A program made the translations under genes and the position numbers. A stretch of DNA of 55,706 nucleotides from NCBI GenBank assembly GCA_964452575.1, contig CAYVMN010000003.1, forward strand, positions 1 to 55,706. The letters run 5' to 3'. Below the pieces are notes generated by a model. It had not been told where the DNA came from, searched no databases, and saw only the letters and a list, made by a program, of their open reading frames with translations. Below, piece after piece: positions 52,065 through 55,706 of this stretch. The stretch comes from CAYVMN01 sp964452575 (GTDB taxonomy: Bacteria > Desulfobacterota > DSM-4660 > Desulfatiglandales > Desulfatiglandaceae). The first letter of the stretch is position 1, and every line of letters starts with the position of its first letter.

Positions 52065-53069
52065 ATGAGAGCCGTGCTGGTAAAGGAGTTTACAGATTTC
52101 AGAAATCTGACCCTCGAAGATATCCCGCCTCTGCAATTGGGTGAGGGTCAGGTCCGCCTGGATGTGCGCGCAACCGGCGTAAGCTTTGCCGTTAGCCTTT
52201 GGGTATCTGGCCGGTATCAGGTCAAGCCGCCCCTGCCCTTTGTCCCAGGCACAGAGGTCTCAGGGGTGATAATGGAGGTCGCTCCTGATGTCACCGTGTT
52301 TTCACCTGGCGATCGGGTGGCCGCAGCCCTTGACTGGGGTGGCATGGCAGAGGAAGCGGTCGCCCGTGCGGTGAATGTCTATCCCATCCCTGACGACATG
52401 GATTTCGCTGAGGCCATCTCTCTCACCCATTCCTATGGCACGGCCTGCGCGGCGCTCACCTGGCCCAACCTACTGAATCTTCAGCCTGGCGAAACCTTAC
52501 TGGTGCATGGCGCTGCCGGTGGGATAGGCCTCGCTGCGGTTGAGATCGGAAAGCTTGTCGGAGCCACCGTCGTTGGGACTGCCGGAAATGAGGAAAAGAT
52601 GGCCGCTGCCAGAGATCACGGTGCGGATCACGTGATCAATTATGTAAAGGAGGACTTTCGCCGTAAGGTACTTGAAATCACCAATGGACTCGGGGCCGAT
52701 GTCATCGTGGATCCCGTCGGCGGCCGCGTGTTCGAACAGTCCCTTCGGTCTATTGCGCCAGAAGGACGCATCATGCCGGTGGGGTTTACCAGCGGAAAAA
52801 TCCCTCAGATTCCTGCAAACATCCTTCTGGTAAAAAATATCACTGTCTGCGGCCTCAATTTCGGCTATTTCTTGGGGTGGGGTCCAAGGGACGTAAGAAG
52901 AGAAAGCGAGCCCAGGGTCCGGTCCATCATGGAAAGGCTTTGCCTCTGGTACGAGGAGAGAAAGATTCGCCCCCACATCTCTCACCGCTTTCGCTTAGAA
53001 GAATTCCAGGAGGCCATGAGCACTGTGCTCGACCGCAGGTCCATAGGGCGAGTAGCCCTGGTTCAGTGA
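52065..53069 (+). CDS. NADPH:quinone oxidoreductase-like MDR protein
   Basis: A 334-residue medium-chain dehydrogenase/reductase without zinc-ligand cysteines. GroES-like half: MRAVLVKEFTDFRNL, FVPGTEVSGVIMEV; Rossmann half: LLVHGAAGGIGLAAVEIGKL and DHVINYVKEDFRRKVLEITN. Close to quinone oxidoreductases (QorA type) or enoyl reductases; substrate not decided. Good RBS AAAGGAGGAAGG. Unusually for MDR, the family glycine motif reads GAAGGIG, standard for this clade. Confidence 0.9.
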   Translation: MRAVLVKEFTDFRNLTLEDIPPLQLGEGQVRLDVRATGVSFAVSLWVSGRYQVKPPLPFVPGTEVSGVIMEVAPDVTVFSPGDRVAAALDWGGMAEEAVARAVNVYPIPDDMDFAEAISLTHSYGTACAALTWPNLLNLQPGETLLVHGAAGGIGLAAVEIGKLVGATVVGTAGNEEKMAAARDHGADHVINYVKEDFRRKVLEITNGLGADVIVDPVGGRVFEQSLRSIAPEGRIMPVGFTSGKIPQIPANILLVKNITVCGLNFGYFLGWGPRDVRRESEPRVRSIMERLCLWYEERKIRPHISHRFRLEEFQEAMSTVLDRRSIGRVALVQ

Positions 53070-53284
53070 AGATTACCGTGAAATGAGCGGATGGGCATAT
53101 AGCCTTTATTAACGAGCTTTCATGAGGAACAAGAAACCGATCACTCAGCTTACAAATTTCACAGGGCAACCTGCCATGTTGGTTTGACACACAACCATAT
53201 TTCTCTTATACTCCATCCAATCAGAAAAAAACCATCCTTTTATCCACCGAATAGACCTTTCTTTAGATCTGGGAAGGCACAAAT

Positions 53285-55706
53285 ATGAAATGCCCAAAAT
53301 GCCAGTTTGAGAACCCAGAGGGCATGAAGTTTTGCGGTGAATGCGGAGCAAAGCTGGAAAAAATCTGTCCTGACTGCAATTTTTCAAACCCCCCCAATTT
53401 CAAATTTTGCGGTGAATGCGGTTTTGATCTGGCAAGGCCAAAAGGGGCCCCCCTTAGGGTTGATTTAGATCAAGAATCGCTCGCCCCTGAAAGTGCAGCG
53501 CCTGAGATTTCCCCTGGCCTTGAAGCAATTGAAGGAGAGAGAAAATATGTCACCGCCCTCTTCTCGGATATGTCCGGATATACTGCCATGTCAGAGAGGC
53601 TTGACCCGGAAGAGGTTAAAGAGATCACGACTCGAATCTTCGGTGAAATCTCGAAGATCGTCAACAAATACGATGGATTCATCGAAAAATTTATTGGGGA
53701 CGCCATAATGGCCATTTTCGGTATTCCAAAGGCGCACGAAGATGATCCCATTAGGGCCATCAGGGCTGCCAGAGAAATACATGACCTGATCAAGGCCATA
53801 AGTCCTGAGCTCGAAAAAAAGATAGGGAAGCCCCTCACCATGCATACCGGCATCAATACCGGTCTTGTGGTGACAGGTGAGGTCAACTTGGAGAGAGGGA
53901 CACATGGGGTTGCTGGGGATACCCTCAATGTGGCGGCCCGGTTGAGTGGTCTGGCGGAAGCAGATCAAGTCATCGTCGGACCGGACACATATCACCAGGC
54001 TGAAGGATATTTTGCCTTTGAGGCCTTGGTACCGACCAAGGTCAAAGGAAAGCAAGAGCCTATTCAGATTCATAAGGTCCTATCCACAAAGGAGCAGCCC
54101 AGTACGACCCACCGTCACCACGGCCTGAGGGCTGATTTAATAGGACGGGAAGTGGAGTTGGCTCAACTCAGGGAAGCAGCCGAACGGCTCCGACAGGGAA
54201 AAGGCGCGATCTTTTCAATCTGCGGTGAGACCGGCATAGGAAAGACCCGGCTTTTAGAGGAGTTCAGGGACGCATTGGATCTTAAGGACATTCAATGGTT
54301 GGATGGACAGGCCTATGCCTATTCTCAGAACATTCCCTATTTTCCCCTGATTGACCTGTTTAATCGGGGGTTTCAGATTAAGGAAGGCGATGCTCCCCAA
54401 GAGGTGAGGGAGAAGATTGAGTCAGGGGTAGGATCACTGGTCGGGAAAAGAGGGGATGTCATACCTTACGTGGGGAGCCTCTATGCCCTTAGCTATCCTG
54501 AGATAGAGGAGGTCAGCCCCGAGTTCTGGAAGTCCCGGCTCCGAGAGGCTATCCATGCTATTCTTTCAGCTCTGGCGCAGAGTAGGCCAACAATCATCTG
54601 TCTGGAGGATCTTCACTGGGCAGATCCCTCCTCTATGGACTTACTACGGTTCGTGTTATTAGAATTCAGGTTTCCAGCCCTATTTATCTGTGTGTACAGA
54701 CCGAGCATCAGCCTTTTTACAAGCCATCAACTAAGCGGCCTAAAGACTGAATACCAGGAGATCCAGCTTAATGATCTGTCATTATCTGAAGTGCAGACAA
54801 TGCTGGAGTCACTTCTCAAGGCCAAAGATATCCCCAAGGATCTCTTGAGGTTTATCCAGAGAAGTGTAGGAGGCAATCCCTTTTACCTGGAAGAGGTCAT
54901 CAGCGCCTTGATTGAGGCCGGTGCCTTGACCCGCAGCAACGGGACATGGAGCCTAAACCGGCCAATTAGCCAGATAGGCATGCCTTCAACGATTCACGGG
55001 ATCATCGCAGCAAGGCTCGATCATCTAGAGAACGAGTCAAAACGGATCTTACAGGAGGCCTCGGTCATCGGACGGATATTCCTCTATGACATACTCAAGA
55101 ATTGTACGAGTCTGAAAGAACAACTGGACAGGAATCTAACCGGGCTCGAGCGTCTGGATCTGATCCGCACCAGGTCCATTCAACCGGTCTTGGAATATGT
55201 GTTTAAGAGCGCCTTGACGCAGGAAGTGGTTTATAATGGCCTTCTCAGGAAAGAACGCCAGGGAATCCATGAGCGAATTGCCCTGGTAATGGAAGAATTA
55301 TTCCGTGATCGGCTTCCTGAATTTTACGAAACCTTGGCATTTCATTTCAAAGAAGGCCATTCCCCCCTTAAGGCTGTCCGTTATTTAATGAAATCTGGTG
55401 AGAAGAGCCTGGCAAGGTATGCAGTGGAGGAATCTCACCGGTATTTCATGGAGGGATTTGACCTGCTGAAGGATAAACCGGACAGGACAAAGGATGAAGA
55501 CGGACTTCTCATCGAACTCCTTATGAAATGGTCCTTGGTCTATTATTACCGGGGAAATTTCAGGGAGCAGGTGGATTTGCTGAGCGCACATAGGGATTTG
55601 GCAGAGTCACTGGATGACAAGGCCAGACTCGGGATGTTCTATGCCTGGTATGGCTTTTCCATGTATTTCAGAGCGAGGTTAAAGGATTCCTATGAATATC
55701 TTCTTC
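53285..55706 (+). CDS. zinc-ribbon / class III adenylate cyclase / AAA ATPase fusion, 3' end cut by window
   Basis: The frame is open from ATG 53285 to the window edge, at least 807 residues. Two zinc ribbons at 1-45 (MKCPKCQFENPEGMKFCGEC and CPDCNFSNPPNFKFCGEC). A cyclase domain at about 85-260: LFSDMSGYTAM and FIGDAIMAIFG give the two metal Asp residues, INTGLVVTGEV and AGDTLNVAARL follow. Then a STAND-type AAA domain: Walker A CGETGIGKTRLLEEF, Walker B ICLEDLHWADPSS. TPR repeats usually follow and are lost beyond the edge. The protein probably makes cAMP in response to bound ligands. RBS not obvious. Confidence 0.9.
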   Translation, partial: MKCPKCQFENPEGMKFCGECGAKLEKICPDCNFSNPPNFKFCGECGFDLARPKGAPLRVDLDQESLAPESAAPEISPGLEAIEGERKYVTALFSDMSGYTAMSERLDPEEVKEITTRIFGEISKIVNKYDGFIEKFIGDAIMAIFGIPKAHEDDPIRAIRAAREIHDLIKAISPELEKKIGKPLTMHTGINTGLVVTGEVNLERGTHGVAGDTLNVAARLSGLAEADQVIVGPDTYHQAEGYFAFEALVPTKVKGKQEPIQIHKVLSTKEQPSTTHRHHGLRADLIGREVELAQLREAAERLRQGKGAIFSICGETGIGKTRLLEEFRDALDLKDIQWLDGQAYAYSQNIPYFPLIDLFNRGFQIKEGDAPQEVREKIESGVGSLVGKRGDVIPYVGSLYALSYPEIEEVSPEFWKSRLREAIHAILSALAQSRPTIICLEDLHWADPSSMDLLRFVLLEFRFPALFICVYRPSISLFTSHQLSGLKTEYQEIQLNDLSLSEVQTMLESLLKAKDIPKDLLRFIQRSVGGNPFYLEEVISALIEAGALTRSNGTWSLNRPISQIGMPSTIHGIIAARLDHLENESKRILQEASVIGRIFLYDILKNCTSLKEQLDRNLTGLERLDLIRTRSIQPVLEYVFKSALTQEVVYNGLLRKERQGIHERIALVMEELFRDRLPEFYETLAFHFKEGHSPLKAVRYLMKSGEKSLARYAVEESHRYFMEGFDLLKDKPDRTKDEDGLLIELLMKWSLVYYYRGNFREQVDLLSAHRDLAESLDDKARLGMFYAWYGFSMYFRARLKDSYEYLL

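Noticed and set aside
1..55706. CRISPR array
   Set aside because: No regularly spaced repeats were found on either strand by eye.

Overview
The window reads as a chromosomal segment of an anaerobic, strictly respiratory or acetogen-like bacterium, most likely a Desulfobacterota (deltaproteobacterial) lineage. That placement is an inference from content: TRAP and NitT/TauT transporters, corrinoid methyltransferases with a methyl-tetrahydrofolate arm, a molybdopterin oxidoreductase with Nuo-like diaphorase subunits, PAS/sigma-54 regulators and a UGA-encoded selenocysteine.

Layout. 1-6508: a tightly packed glycogen/alpha-glucan block (glgB 3' part, malQ, a GH13 enzyme, glgP). 6804-12879: housekeeping and signalling genes (SEC-C methionine aminopeptidase, QueG-like protein, FMN reductase, a PAS histidine kinase and a receiver protein). 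12880-17140: a scarred accessory zone with two attC-like hairpins following minus-strand cassette-like genes (HsdR_N-type, RusA-like, membrane-anchored), a toxin-antitoxin pair whose toxin has lost its middle, a 27-bp direct repeat and a broken ubiE-like gene. 17181-18851: a CxxC mini-thioredoxin and a COG0701 permease (the ArsP superfamily).

19168-40975 is the centrepiece. A PAS/sigma-54 activator is divergent from a long run of plus-strand genes. Two sigma-54 promoters (20932 and 28847) with the pattern TGGTAT-N5-TTGCT each have upstream TGTTTCA inverted half-sites. The first operon has methyltransferase A1, an ACR3 arsenite-efflux-type carrier, methyltransferase B1, a TRAP transporter and a frameshifted G3E GTPase. 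The second has a metallo-beta-lactamase fold protein, a degenerate corrinoid protein, methyltransferase A2, an FmdE-like protein, methyltransferase B2, an intact corrinoid protein, a methyl-THF:corrinoid methyltransferase, a CPxS mini-thioredoxin, a selenoprotein not visible to ordinary ORF calling, an ABC importer with an asymmetric ATPase pair, and a TusA-like protein. The simplest reading is uptake of a methylated compound, methyl transfer to a corrinoid protein, and passage to tetrahydrofolate. The ACR3 and ArsP-type carriers make a methylated arsenical (or similar metalloid) substrate a testable guess, not a demonstration.

41125-50154 (minus strand): a six-gene redox complex of molybdopterin subunit, 4Fe-4S subunit, GltD-like flavoprotein, NuoE, NuoF, and a ferredoxin fused to a lipoyl-less GcvH-like domain. 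It is interrupted by a palindromic MITE-like element of about 0.3 kb. 50402-55706: a small unknown gene, an enolase-superfamily enzyme, a quinone oxidoreductase-like MDR protein, and the start of a zinc-ribbon/adenylate-cyclase/AAA signalling protein cut by the window end.
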